Assembly (NCBI RefSeq): GCF_028858725.1
Contig: NC_084790.1
Location: 5,958,001-6,022,000 of the forward strand
Length of the DNA: 64,000 nt
Source: Colius striatus
Lineage: Eukaryota; Chordata; Aves; Coliiformes; Coliidae
Reading direction: 5' to 3'
The position numbers were made by a program, and so were the translations under genes. Of the stretch, positions 30,766 to 52,000 are shown one piece after another. The first letter of the stretch is position 1; the number at the start of each line of letters is the position of its first letter. Under the pieces are notes generated by a model. That model searched no databases. It saw only the letters and a list, made by a program, of their open reading frames with translations, and was not told the DNA's origin.

Positions 30766-31266
30766 ATCCTCCCTCAAGCACCCACCACCGGGCACAGGCA
30801 GGAATCGGCAGTAAAACCCAGCCTGGGACTCTCTGCTTCCCCTGCCTCAGTTTCCCCACGGGAGGGGGAGGAACACTCCACAGTGCCCACACACCCCATA
30901 CACACCTCTCCTCCCCTCCCTGAACCCTCTAAAGCAGCTGGGCCTGACCCCCCTGGCACACAACAGCCACCACAGCCCAGGGACGACGTGAAAGGTTTCT
31001 TGTTTCATCAGTAAAAATACAGCTGGGAGGTTGGGGGGGGTCACACAGCTTGGTGGGGAGGGGGCCCAGCCACACAGTGGCCAGCTCCCCACGAGCAGGA
31101 GCCCCCCTTGGCTCCCCTACATCCCCGGGGCAGCGGCTGCCCACTCCTCTGGCAAAATTATCAAATATTTACCAACAGTAATTAAAAAAAAAAAGAGAAT
31201 AAATAGCAGTGATTGTTTAAAAAAGCCTCCCCCCATCCCCACCGCCCTGCGCCCTCCAGTCCCAGC

Positions 31267-34200
31267 TCAGCCGTCTGTGGCCAGGATGACGACGGCTCCG
31301 AAGATGCCGACGTTTTGCCCGATGAGCTTCATCTGGTTCCAGAACTCGACGCGGCGCGAGTCGTGCCAGTAGCCGATGTTGCCGTCGATGAGGAGGATGG
31401 CGAGGGGCAGCAGCACCGCCAGCACCTGCGCCGCCGCGCGCACGTAGTAGCCCGACAGGAAGGCGAGGGCCAGGAGGCCGTAGAGGATGAAGAGGAGCTG
31501 GAGGGCGAGCTCCCCACCCAGGAGGTGGTTCAGGTAGGCCAGGCGGTCCTCCTTGCTGTGCTGCAGGGAGTAGGCCTGGCAGGGAGGGGGCACACAGATG
31601 GGGAGGCGGCTGAGGCACCCACCCGAGGCTGCTCCTCTCCTCCAGGGAAGGGAACGCTCGGGGGTGCAGCCCCTGCTGTACCTGGCAGATGAGGTAGATA
31701 CCGAGGAAGACCTGTCCCGTGGACTGCAGGGAGCGGCTGCGCGGCTTCTGCCGGTACAGCTCGCCGGCGCCGCTGGCCAGGATGAGGAAGCCGCCGATGA
31801 TGGCAATAGTCCGGGAGTACATCCGCACCTGCGGCGGCAATGCCGTCACCCCGCTGCGCCCCCGCCAAGGCTGGGCAGGGCGCTGGAGGGCTTCGGGGGC
31901 TCCTCACCTTCAGCCAGTCGCCGTAGTGGACGTGGCCGCTGACGTGGGCGGCGTAGGTGGCCACGGCCAGCTGCAGCGCGGCCCCCAGCGCGAACCAGCG
32001 GCGCTTGACGCCGAAGGACATGAAGCTGGCGCAGAGCACGGCCACCCCCATGTCCACGTACAGGTAGGGCACGGGGATGTCTGGCTTCCTGAGGGGTGTG
32101 GCAGCTCCAGCCCCGACACCCAGCTCCGCACAACCACCCCTGGCCCCTCTCCCCGAGACCCTCCCTCACCCCCAGCTCCACACAGCCACCCCTGGCCCCA
32201 CTCCCCAAGACCCTCCCTCACCCCCAGCTCTGCACAGCCACCCCTGGCCCCGCTCCCCCTCAGACCCTCCCAGCTCCACACAACCACCCCTGGCCCCTCT
32301 CCCCCCGAGACCCTCCCTCACCCCCAGCTCCACACAACCACCCCTGGCCCCTCTCCCCCTCAGACCCTCCCTCAGCCCCAGCTCCACACAACCACCCCTG
32401 ACCCCACTCCCCCTCAGACCCTCCCTCACCCCCAGCTCCACACAGCCACCCCTGGCCTCACTCCCCCTCAGACCCTCCCTCACCCCCAGCTCCACACAAC
32501 CACCCCTGGCCTCACTCCCCCTCAGACCCTCCCTCACCCCCAGCTCCACACAACCACCCCTGGCCCCACTCCCCTTCAGACCCTCCCTCACCCCCAGCTC
32601 CACACAACCACCCCTGGCCTCACTCCCCTCAGACCCTCCCTCACTCCCAGCTCCACACAACCACCCCAGTCATGCTCCCCTCAAGACCCTCCGTCACCCC
32701 TAGCTCTGCCAGAGGCCTGTCCTGGCTCCACACAGCCCTCCGTGCCCCGTGTCTAAACAGCCTCAGCCTCTCCACAGCTCTGCCCTTCTCTCAGCCCTCA
32801 CCCAGCTCCACACCCACCTCAGGACCTCCCCAACTTCCCCACAGGCCCCAGCCCCACACCATCCTGCACCCCCTCAGCTCTACACTCACCCCAGGACCCA
32901 CCAGCTCCCCCAAACCCCCCCAGACCCACACTCACCCCAGGCACACCAAATACACACCATTCCCTGGGCCTCACATCTGACTCAGTCCCACACTCGCCTC
33001 AGGAGCCCTTCAGCCACCCCACACCTACCCCAGCCCCACACTTGCCCCAAAAGCCACACACATACCCGGCTCCCTGGGCCTCACACCTACCTCAGCCTTT
33101 CCCAGCCCGTCCTCCCATCCCAGGAGCCCCTCACTGGACCCAGGACCCCCACAAGTACACCATTCCCAGGCCCCACATCTGCCTCAGCTCCTCACAGCCC
33201 CACATTGACCCCAGGAGCCCCACACACACCCATCTCCCCGGGCATCACACCTGCTCCAGTCTCTCCCCACCTGCTGCCCCACCCCAGGAGCCCCTCACAG
33301 CCCCACACCTACCCCAGCCCCATAAGTACACCATTCCCTGGGCCTCACATCTGCCTCAGCCCCTTGCAGCCCCTCACTGACCCCAGGAGCCCCTCAGCTG
33401 CCCCACACCTACCACAGCCCCACACCCGCTGTGGGAGCCCCTCATACCCCCCAGCCCCACACTGACCCCAGGAGCCCCTCAGCTGCCCCACACCTACTGC
33501 AGCCCCACACCTGCTGTGGGAGCCCCTCACACACCCCAGCCCCACACTGGCCCCGAGCCCCTCACTGTCCCACACATCCCTCAATCCCACAGTAGCCCCT
33601 CAGCTGCCCCACACCTGCTGCAGGAGACCCACATGCACATCACTCCCTGCGCCCCATGTTTGTCTCAGCCCCTCTCAGTCCCACACCCACCTCAGGAGCC
33701 CCTCACAGCCCCACACCGGCACCGAGACCCCTCAGACCCACACATGCCAGTCCCACACTGGCCCCAGGAGCTCCCCACAGCCCCACACACCCCCATCCCC
33801 ACACTGGCCCCAGGAGCCCCTCACAACCCCCAGCCCCATGCCGGCCCCGGGGCCCCTCACAGCCCCACCCCCCCCCCCTCCCCAGACCCGCCTCAGGAGC
33901 CCCTCACAGCCCCACAACCCCCCAGCCCCACGCCGACCCCGGGGCCCCTCACACCCCCCAGCCGTATACCCGCCTCAGGAGGCCCTCCCAGCCCCACACC
34001 CACCTCAGGAGGCCCTACAGCCCCACACACCCTCACAGCCCCACATCCCCCCAGCCCCACGCCGACCCTGGGGCCCCTCACACCCCCCAGCCATATACCC
34101 ACCTCAGGAGTCTCCCCAGCCCCACACCCTCCCAGCCCCATACCCACTTCAGGAGACCCTCACTGGCCCCGAGGCCCTTCACAGCCCCACACTGGCCCCG

Positions 34201-34672
34201 GGGCCCCTCACACCCCCAATCCCCACACCTGCCTCAGGAGCCCCTCACAGCCCCACACCCCCCCAGCCCCACGCCGACCCCGGGGCCCCTCACATCCCCC
34301 AGCCGTATACCCGCCTCAGGAGGCCCTCCCAGCCCCACACCCACTTCAGGAGGCCCTCACTGGCCCCGAGGCCCTTCACAGCCGCACGTCGGCCCCGGGG
34401 CCCCTCACACCCCCCATCCCCACACCCGCCTCAGGAGCCCCTCACACCCCACACCCCCCGAGCCCCACGCCGGCCCCGGGGCCCCTCGCCCGCCCGCGCC
34501 CTCCCGCGCCCGGGAGCCCGGCGGCGGGTGCGCACCGGCGGGCGGCGGCGCGCTCGGCGCAGAGCAGCAGCCCGCTGAGGCAGTGCCAGAACGGGAAGCG
34601 CGTCAGCAGGACCCCGCCGCCGGCCGTCAGCAGCCGCAGCGCGCGCCGCCGCCACCCGCGCGCCGCCGCCAT
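31267..34672 (-). CDS. TMEM101: Transmembrane protein 101
   Basis: Four coding exons, 34672-34536, 32088-31908, 31828-31682 and 31575-31267, sum to 257 residues, identical in length to human TMEM101. Recognisable blocks are VLLTRFPFW, DIPVPYLYVDMG, SFGVKRRWFALGAALQLA, HYGDWLKVRMYSR, IIGGFLILASGAGELYR, STGQVFLGIYLIC, SLQHSKEDRLAYLNHL and WNQMKLIGQNVGIFGA, ending VILATDG. The hydrophobicity pattern suggests about eight membrane spans. Its molecular role is poorly known; overexpression in mammals has been linked to NF-kappaB activation. The first exon lies in a CpG island and its codons are extremely GC-rich (MAAARGWRRRALR). The 2.4-kb first intron is almost wholly minisatellite. Confidence 0.96.
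32090..32720. repeat. Minisatellite A, TMEM101 intron 1
   Basis: About ten tandem copies of a roughly 58-bp unit containing ccacacaaccacccctggcc, cagaccctccctcaccccca and a variable middle. Copies are highly similar, implying recent expansion. Confidence 0.93.
32980..34470. repeat. Minisatellite B, TMEM101 intron 1
   Basis: About 1.5 kb of variable-length units built on aggagcccctcacagcccca and cggccccggggcccctcac. Larger blocks repeat near 33,860-34,100 and 34,250-34,440. The sequence differs in unit from array A, so two separate families share one intron. Open frames up to about 420 codons here are false. Confidence 0.92.
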
Positions 34673-34770
34673 CGCCGCGCCGCCGGAAGTCCCGCCCCGC
34701 CGCCGCGCCGCCGGAAGTCCCGCCCCGCGCCGCCGCCCCGCGCCGCCGCCCCCCCGCAGCCGCAGAGACG
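34430..34770 (-). promoter_or_regulatory. TMEM101: TMEM101 CpG-island promoter
   Basis: A CpG-dense stretch encloses exon 1. It includes a duplicated block, gccgccggaagtcccgcccc, near 34,680-34,730. Each copy has an ETS-type CCGGAAGT and a GC box, a classic housekeeping promoter pair. LSM12's poly(A) signal is only about 120 bases further upstream. Confidence 0.75.
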
Positions 34771-34792
34771 GGTGATGGTTAAAAAAATTGCG

Positions 34793-34801
34793 GGTTTTAT
34801 T
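34793..34801 (-). terminator. LSM12: LSM12 poly(A) signal
   Basis: ggttttattgg on the plus strand gives AATAAAACC on the LSM12 strand. The AT-rich segment from here to 35,791 is therefore the LSM12 3' UTR, about 1 kb, strikingly A/T-rich against its surroundings. Additional TTTATT-type sites further upstream may give shorter forms. Confidence 0.6.
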
Positions 34802-35791
34802 GGTTTTTCTCGTCGCTAAACAATGCTAAAAAATTCTCCCTTTTTTTGTGTTTTTACTATTTTTTTTTCTTAATTTTTTTCCTGTTTTTCTTGGTTTTTT
34901 TTAAGGTTCAGTGAAACCTCTCCTGAAGGCAGGGCTTGAATTGTTCGGGGACAGACGGCGACTCGTTTCCTTTGAAAACAAAACCAAAACGGGACGGGGG
35001 AGGGTCGTGGCAAAAAAAAAGAAGGGGGGGGGGAAAAAAAAAAAGGAAATTAAAAAGAAATTGATAAAAAAGGAAAAAAACCCCAAAGGATTAAAGAGAA
35101 GGGGTAACTCGGGAAGCCCCAAACTCAGGGCTGGCCGGGGGGAGGCTGCTGCCCCTTCCCTGGGGCCGGCGGGTGCGAGGGCAGGGAGGGAGGGGGTCGG
35201 GGATGTTTTTGCCACGATCCTGGATCGAGAGAACTGCTAGAAGCAGAAAATATTTAAAGAACATTTTAATATATATTCATATATATATTTAAAGATAAGA
35301 AAAATAAAGAGTAATTCAAGCCTTGCCCTGTGCAAACAAAATTAAAACGAGACCGGGCTCTGGTCACAAGGGTCTCGGCTCGGCCACTGCAGTCAGCTCG
35401 TTCCTTTTATTTCTGGAGGGGTTGTGGGGAGGGTGGGGGGAAGGGAGATGGGCAGGAGGAGAGCCGAGGGGACAGATGTCCTTTAGAAAAGTAAAGAAGG
35501 GTGGGAGGGGGCAGGAAAAACGAAAAGAGAGCTTAAAACAAAATAAAAGCAACCAAGTCTGACTGGCCAGTGGGGAAGAAAAGATGGCGGACAAAGGAAA
35601 GTCTGTTAGTCAAGTAATGCATGAGCTTTTAAATTATTCTCTTTTCTCGTTTGTTTTAAAGTCTAAGGTTTGGAATCGGTTGAGCTCCCCATTAACGAGC
35701 TCAAAAGAAAGGAAACAAAAGCTGATCCCCCCCGCGGGTGCCCTCCCGCCTCCGGGACTTGCAGCGGGGAGCCCGGGCGCCGGCGCAGGCC

Positions 35792-44490
<8,699 letters not shown>

Positions 44491-47038
44491 ATGGATGCGC
44501 TGCACACCGCCGGCATCCGCTTCGCTGAGGCGCTGCAGGCCGGGCCGCCCTGGCTGGAAAAGTTCTGGATCTCGGTGACATCCCTGGCCGATCCCAAATG
44601 CGTCTTCACCATCTGTTTCCCTCTCGCCTATTTTCTCGACCGCAAGGTGGGGGTGTCGGTGCTGTGGATCGGCCTGGTGTCAGAATGGCTCAACGTGGTC
44701 CTCAAATGGTGAGGGAACAGCTGGGAGTCGCAGGGTCCCTGTCACACTCGGTGGCACCCCAAAGGCTGGGTTCACAGCAGCGAAAACACAACTCATGAGC
44801 AGACACTTGTGCTGCTTCTTGCCACATTTAAAGCATGCAGAGTTTCTACAGGTTGCCTGAGACAAGGCAACCATCTGCCAGACATCCACAGCACTAAACA
44901 CCTGGGAGCCCTAAGAGTGGGCAGGGATCCAGCTCTCCTGCTGCTAGCACAGCGCTGAGCTCCACAGGGATGGGTAGCAAAGGCGTTGGACTGCCTTGAG
45001 CCATTCACTGCACTCTGGTTTCTCTCCTCACCAGGTTCTTATTTGGGGAGCGCCCGTTCTGGTGGGTGCATGAGTCGGGGCTTGCCAGCAAGGAGCAGGT
45101 TGTGCTGCGCCAGTTCCCTGTCTCCTGTGAAACGGGACCAGGTGAGTAACAGGCAAAAGCCTTCCCTCATGTCTCCAGTAGGCTCCTGGATCTGTGGGGA
45201 AGGACTGGAGGAGCTGGGAGGCCCTGTGAGGATGGAAACACTGTGGCTGGAGCCTACTGCTGGGCTGGCAGGATGCGGGAAAGCTGTTGGCCAGTGCTTC
45301 AGGGCAGAGGAAACGAGCAAACGGAAGGGAGCAGACAGGCTGCCAGGGCTGCCGGGACCAGGTGCCAGGGCTGCTGGCACTGCACATGCCACAGCACAGA
45401 CAGCTCTGAGGCCGGGAAGCCCACAGGAGAGGCTGCTGACAGCAGGGACCAAGCCGCCTCTGCCAGGCCTCCCCTGCCCACAGATCCCGTGGCCCTGCCT
45501 AGTGTGTTGGGAAGGTGTCCATCATTCATGGACATGGGGACTTCCTACCCTCATCCTTGAGCCAAGCCCCTGCCCCAGCTGGGAGCGCTGAGCTCAGCAG
45601 ATGTGTCCCCAGCGGTGACCTCGGGTGTTTCCCCCCAGGGACATGCTGCTCCCCCAGGACACACTCCCCCCTGCCCAGGGACATGCTGTCCCCCCCAGGA
45701 CACACTCTTGCCTGGGACACACTGCCCCTCAGGCTGTGTTGAGCATCCTGTGCTTCCCCCTTGCAGGGAGCCCCTCTGGCCACTGCATGATCACCGGGGC
45801 AGCTCTCTGGCCGCTGGTCACAGCTCTGACTGCGCTGGCATCCGCACGCTCCAGGAGGTGAGTCCTGGGCCAGGGAAACCAGTGTCTGGAAATCTCCAGA
45901 GCATCTTTTGGAAGAGGGAAGTGGGACCCTTCCCCAGTGAGCAGCAGCCACAGGACTGGGAAGGATGCCTTCTCCTCCCAGTGAGACAGCTCCTGGGAAC
46001 ACAGTGCTGTCTTGGCAGCTCTGGGTGCCCCAGAGACCCCACTGAGCCCCTCCTGCCACAGTCAGATGGGGTTTTTCCCTCTTTCACCTCTACTTGTCCC
46101 TCCTGCCAAGTGGGGTCGAACCCTGCCTGCCTGGCACAATGCCCTGTGCAGCACTGAGCTGGGCCTGTTGCTGCCTCACCACTGAGCCCCCTTTGCCTTC
46201 CAGCCTGGTGTTGAAGCTGACCCCCTTCGTTGCCTATGCCCTGCTCCTGCTGGCCGTGGGGCTCTCGAGGGTCTTCATCCTGGCCCACTTTCCCCATCAG
46301 GTGGTCAGTGGCATCCTGGCAGGTGAGTGGGGGAACATTTGGTCCCTCCAGCCCTGGGCCAGGGCACTCTAGGCAACTTGCCCACCTATCCCAGTACCCT
46401 AACCTGCCTGTCCTCGCCATGCAGGGGCTGCCCTGGGCTGGAGGCTGCAGGCTCACACCCCGGCCACCCGAGGCTTCTTTGTGGCCACTGCACTGGCCCT
46501 GCTGCTGGGCACCCTCACCCTGCACAGCCTGGTGATCACCACTGGCATCGACATCGACTGGTTAGTGCCCGGCAGCGGGGGGGGCTGGCCCTACAGGTTT
46601 GCCCCCCAGGCTGGCAGGGGGCTGCCCCCAGGGCTCTGCCCCCAGGCTGGCAGAGGACCAGCCCTGGAGCTGCTGCCTGTCTCACCCCACCACAGGTCCA
46701 TCCGCTTGGCCACCAAACGCTGCTCCAACCCTGACTGGCTCCGCTTCGACACCCGGCCCTTCGCCTCCATCTGCCGTGATGCTGCCAGTGCCCTGGGGCT
46801 GGGGTTGGCCGCTAGTCCCCCCCTCAAGCAGCTGACCCCTCGGCAGCGCCTGGCTAGTGCCGTGTTGGCCTTGGTGGTCATCCAAGGCTTGCACCAGGTG
46901 CTGCATCCAGCAGATGTCACCCTGTGGTATGTCACCAACTTCCTCAAGTACGCCATCGGGCCCTGGCTAGTGACATCTCTCTTGCCCCGACTCATCCTCA
47001 CCCTCACCCGCCCCTGGGGTTCCCCTCATACTGAGTAG
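44491..47038 (+). CDS. G6PC3: Glucose-6-phosphatase catalytic subunit 3
   Basis: Six coding exons, 44491-44708, 45035-45141, 45767-45857, 46204-46322, 46425-46560 and 46696-47038, give 337 residues (human 346). The enzyme is an ER membrane phosphatase that hydrolyses glucose-6-phosphate and 1,5-anhydroglucitol-6-phosphate; loss causes neutropenia in humans. The phosphatase signature is intact: K72-x6-R79-P80 ([12 protein letters not shown]), PSGH at 111-114 with His114, and [12 protein letters not shown] with the nucleophile His167, the same numbering as human. About nine hydrophobic spans are evident, ending [16 protein letters not shown]. The start [16 protein letters not shown] fits the family. 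The last intron is 135 nt, stop-free and in frame. An AATAAA lies at 47363-47368. Confidence 0.97.
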
Positions 47039-47362
47039 GGGTCTCCACCATGTCCTGGTGAGTCCTCTGCCCTCCTCCTGGCTGTGCCCACCACTGGCAG
47101 CACACTAGGAGGGCACCCACCGTACCCCCCGGGACTACAGGTCAGTTGTTGCAAACAAAACTGCTCCCCCCGGGGCAGGGGCCAGGTGGGGCAGAGCTGG
47201 GGGTGCGCTGTGCCCAGGAGGTCTGGGGACACAGCATGAGACAGCCCCAGCCCTGGGGTCCCTGTCAATGGCACCACCTTCCATCCCCCGCTGCCCACCC
47301 TTCCAGCCGCCCCAGTTCTCCCTGTTCGGTTTCTGACTCCAGGGCCACCCCGTTTCCAACCA

Positions 47363-47368
47363 AATAAA
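47363..47368 (+). terminator. G6PC3: G6PC3 poly(A) signal
   Basis: Consensus AATAAA about 325 bases after the stop. The HDAC5 signal on the other strand is about 270 bases away, so the genes converge tail-to-tail. Confidence 0.9.
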
Positions 47369-47632
47369 ACTACTGTTACCAAACTTCCAGCCCTGAGTCC
47401 TTCAAGTAGCAGGGGAGGGGGTTGGCACGGAAGGGCTGAGGATCCGCAGGGTAACAGGCTGGAGGGGCACCACTCCACACCAGATGGATGGCAAAGGGGC
47501 AGCCCTGGGGCTGCAGGTGGGGAAACTGAGGCAGACAGGGCAACCACAAAGCCCTGGGGCACATCTGTCTGGAGGAGGGGACACCAAGGGCCCCCTGAGG
47601 CAACGGGGAGCACCGGGTATTGCCAGAAACAG

Positions 47633-47638
47633 TTTATT
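47633..47638 (-). terminator. HDAC5: HDAC5 poly(A) signal
   Basis: agtttatttg on the plus strand gives AATAAA on the HDAC5 strand. The implied 3' UTR, 47,620-49,056, is about 1.4 kb with A/T- and C-rich low-complexity tracts and a (GT)n stretch near 48,865-48,890. Confidence 0.75.
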
Positions 47639-49056
47639 TGTACAAGGACAAACATCGGTAACATCTTACAAAATACTCAACTGAAAACCAGATCACGAGC
47701 ATGAGCGGGAGGCGAACAGACAGAAAACAAACCGAGGGGAGGCTGGTGGGGGGCAACAGGGAGGGGGGATGCACCACCCAAAGCAAAGCAGCCTCGCTGC
47801 CAGGGGCTGGCACCTACACAAGCTGCTTCTCCCTCCTGGGATGGGGGCTGGGGGCTGAAACACCCCCCACACACAACAGAGTCCTCCCAGGGGACACGGT
47901 GTTGTCCCCGGGGCTGGGACCTCTGCAGTGACACCCCTCTTACACCCCTCCTGCGCCAGGCCACACGCTCATTTCATCACCACCCTCCCCCCTCCAATTC
48001 AGGGACACCCCCAGAGCTACCTCAAACCCCTCGGAATAACTTAAAAACACGAAGCACTGGCCCCATCCTCCGCCCCAGGATCCCCTAAAAAAATACTATT
48101 AAATAATACATCTGTAATAAAATTATATACCTTTGTTTGGGGTGAGTTTGCTTTGTTTTCTTCTCTCTCTCTTAAAGCTAAAATCACTCTGAGTCCCCTC
48201 CAGCTGGTGAAGTGACGGGAAAAGAACGTGGGGTTTTTTTCCCACTTTATATGTCTTTCCCCCCCCTCCTTTTTTATTTCTCTCTCTTTTTACAACAAAG
48301 TTTTGTCCCAACAGAGGTGCTGGGATCGTTCACCCAGCACCCCAGGGTGACAAAGAGGGCTCAATCCCCTGCGTCTCGTGTCCCCCTCCAAAACGGGGAC
48401 ACAAAGGGAAAAACGAAACAAAACAAGGAGATGAAGAAAAAAATGAGAAAACCCCCCCGAAACATCACAGGGGAAATTAAGGCATTAAAAAAAACCCCAA
48501 CAAACAACCCCAACTGACTGAATTAAAGGCACGAATGTTTCCCATCGCCACCCCCGGGTGGAGGACGGACGCCGGGGAGGGAGCGACTGGGAAAGAAAAA
48601 AGGGAGAAAACAAGGAAAACCCCTTAAAAAAAAACAAAAGAGAGAGAGGGGCCACAGCAGGAAAACCCATCGTGGGGCAAGTGCTGGTGGAACCCAGGCT
48701 TCACAAGAGACACGACCGCAAACACTGCGGGGAGCTGGGGGCTGACAGGACGGGTTGGGGGGGGGGGCATTTTTTTGTGGTTTTTCTCCTCTTTTTAGTA
48801 GAAAAAGAAAATATTTTCCCCTTTTGTTTTTCTTTTCTGTTTTTCCTCCCGGTTTCTACCTTTTGTGTGTGTGTGTTGGTGTGTGTGGTGGTTTTGTTGT
48901 CAGTGTGTGGTTGGTTTGGGTTTTTTAACGTGGTTTTTTTTTTGTGTATTTCTTTTTAGTGTGATTTTTTTATCCCCTCTGTCTTCTCCTCTTGGAGTTG
49001 CTTTTCTTGTATAAGAAATGGACAAAGCCGTGGGCCGTCTGGTGAGGGCCGGAGGG

Positions 49057-52000
49057 TCACAGCACGGGCTCGGCCTCCATCGGCTCCTCCGTCGGCCTGG
49101 CCAAGGGCAGAGAGCGGCCTCAGCAGGGCCCGAGCACACAGCCCCCCCCTCCCTGGGAAACTGAGGCAGCCCCAGGCCCCAGCCCCATCAACCTGCCTAG
49201 GGCCCCGTTTTTCTCAGGGTAGGACATGCCAGTGTGGGGGAACATGTGTCCATCCCCCCCCAAGGACTTGGGTCACTGCATCCACAGTCCCAGGACACAA
49301 ATATCTCCCAAGGACCTGCCTGTCTGCACATACACCCTCAGGGACACAAATACCCCCTTCCAGGACCTGTATGGCTGTATACACAACCCCCACAAACACA
49401 ATCACCTCCCCCCTCCAGGGACACAAGTATCCCCTCCAGGACACGTGTGGCTGTATGTACACCACAGGGACACAAATAGCCCTCCACAACACGTGTGGCT
49501 TCACACACACACCTCCAAGGACACAAAGAGCCCCCCAGGGACACAAATACCACCCCCAGGAACACACATGGCTATATGCACACCCCAGGGACACAAATAC
49601 TCCCCCCAGGGAAACAGCACCCCTAAGGACCTGTGTGGCTGCCCACATCCCTCAGGAACACAAATACCTCCCCCTCACGCCCCAGGACATGACTGCCTGC
49701 ATGCACACCCCCAGGGACATAAATACCCCCCCAGGGCACACCCCAGGGACACAAATATCCTCCTGGACACGCGTGGCTCCACACACACCCCACAGGGACA
49801 AAAATACTCCTCCAGGAGACATGGGGCTTCATGCAGACTCCAGGGACGCAAATATCCCCCCAGGACACGCGTGGCTGCACCCACCCCCCAGGGACACAAA
49901 TATCCCCTTGAGGACAGGCACAACCCAGGGATACAAATACACCCCCCAAGACACACATGGCTACACATAGACCCTCAAAGACACAAACACCCCACCCCAG
50001 CACACGCCTGGCTGCATGCACACTCCCAGACACACGCAACCCCCACCTCCAGACACACATGTCCCCAGTGAAGACACATGTGGCTCCACATGCCCCGCTC
50101 CAGGGAACACACCCTCCCTCTAGGACATGTGTGGCTGCACATCTGGAGACAGCTGTGGGCCGTACCTGGGCTGAGGGTCCTGAGCAGCCCCCTGCTCGGC
50201 CCCCACAGACAGCAGGGCCATGGCTGTCACCGTCTCGGCCTCCTCCGCCTCCCCCTTCTGCGCCTCCAGCAAGGAGCAGCCCACGGCGGCCGCGAAGCGC
50301 TTCAGCGAGCCCCAGTGCTTGCCTGCGGGCAAGGGCAGGGCTGGGCACGGCCCCCACAGCTGGCACAGCCCCAGGGGACCCCAGAACACCCACAGCTGGG
50401 ACACAGGTTGGACAGCCCTGGGGACCCCCATGGCAGGGACAAGCACGGGAAACCTTGGGACCTCCATGATGGAGGCAACTTCAGAGGACACGAGATCCTC
50501 ATGGCAGGGAAAGCCCAACGGACCTCTCCAGGCCTCCCCAAAGTCAAGTCCCCTCCCATGGCGAGGACAGGCCTGGGGACCCCCCACATGCCCTAGTAGC
50601 AGGGACAGTCATGGGAACCCCCCAGGGACCCCAATAGGGTCCATGTTCAAACCCCTATCCACGGGTCCTCACTCTGGATCTCGATGACCTTCTCCAGGGT
50701 GGCCACCGCATTCACATTTGGCTTCTGCTGCAGGAGGGATGGGTCGAGGGGCTCCAGCTGGAGTGGGGGAACACAGGCCATTAAGACCCCAAACCTGACG
50801 CTAGCACCTCCAAAGCCCCCCCATACAAGAGCAGGGATGGGGCTTGGAGCCCCTCGCATCAACTCGAGGGAAACCAAGGCACATCTCACATGTCCCATGC
50901 CCTGGGAGGAAAATCCCGCCAGTTGGGGGTCCCCAGGGGTGACCCCATACCTCAAGGCCGAGCAGAGCAGAGACACAGGCCTCTGAGGCGTCACAGATGG
51001 CCGTCAGGTCGTGGCCCCCCTCCAGCGCCAGCACCACCCGGCCCCCTGCCAGCATCATCAGCTGCTTCGTCAGGTGACCGAAACCTGGAGGACACCAAGG
51101 TGGGGCTGACAAGCTGCTCAGCTGAGGTCCCCACACCCTGGGGACACCCCAGACCCAACTCACATTTGGCGGTGACGGAGTAACCCCCAAGAGGGGAGAG
51201 GTGACCCTCCACGGCATCGAAGCCAGCCGAGACCAGCACCATGTCTGGGGAGAACTCGTTGGCGATGGGCATCACCACAGTCCTGGCGGGCAGAGGGTCA
51301 GGGTTGGCCACAGGGAAACCCCCAAGGGCATGGGGACCCCTCAGGACAAAAGGAGCCTCCTAGGGGTAAGGGGACCCCGCAGGACACCCACCTGAAGGCG
51401 GTGAGATACTCCACGTCCCCGATGGGGGGATCAACGCCACCAGTCCAGGCAATGTTGATGTTGTAGCCCACTCCCATGCCGCTGCCCACCTGGCAGAGTC
51501 ATAGGTGACCCCCCGCTGCAACAGCTGCGGTGGGAGGTATGCAGGGTGACACTCCCCCCACCCATACAACCCCATACCTCCTCAGGGGCCCCACTGCCTG
51601 GGAAGAAGTTGCCATCATCGTAGCGGTGGAGAGAGATGTAGAGGACGTCAGGGTCACCGTAGAAGGCTTGCTGGGTTCCATTCCCATGATGGATGTCCTG
51701 CCGAGGTACCAGCAGCATCAGGAACCTCTCCCATCCCACAGGGTCCCTGTCACCCAGGGGGTCCCCATCCCCCTCCTCAGTGGGGACGTACCCAGTCCAC
51801 GATGAGGATCCTGCCCACGCTGAGCTTCTGCTGGAGCAGCTTGGCCGAGATGGCCACTGAGTTGAAGAAGCAGAAGCCCCTGGGGACAGGGGTAAGGTCA
51901 ACACCAGCATGACCCCGGGCACCCCTGGGTCACTGCTGTGTCCCCTAACCCCAGGTAGGGGTACCATTGCCCCACTCGCTATCTCACATGGCTGTGGACT

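Noticed and set aside
33516-34819. About 400-codon Pro/His-rich plus-strand frames
   Set aside because: They are antisense to TMEM101 intron 1 and made of minisatellite B.
46481-47038. Single continuous 185-codon exon of G6PC3
   Set aside because: The internal 135 nt has GT/AG ends and no counterpart in the G6PC3 family, so it is treated as an intron that happens to be open.
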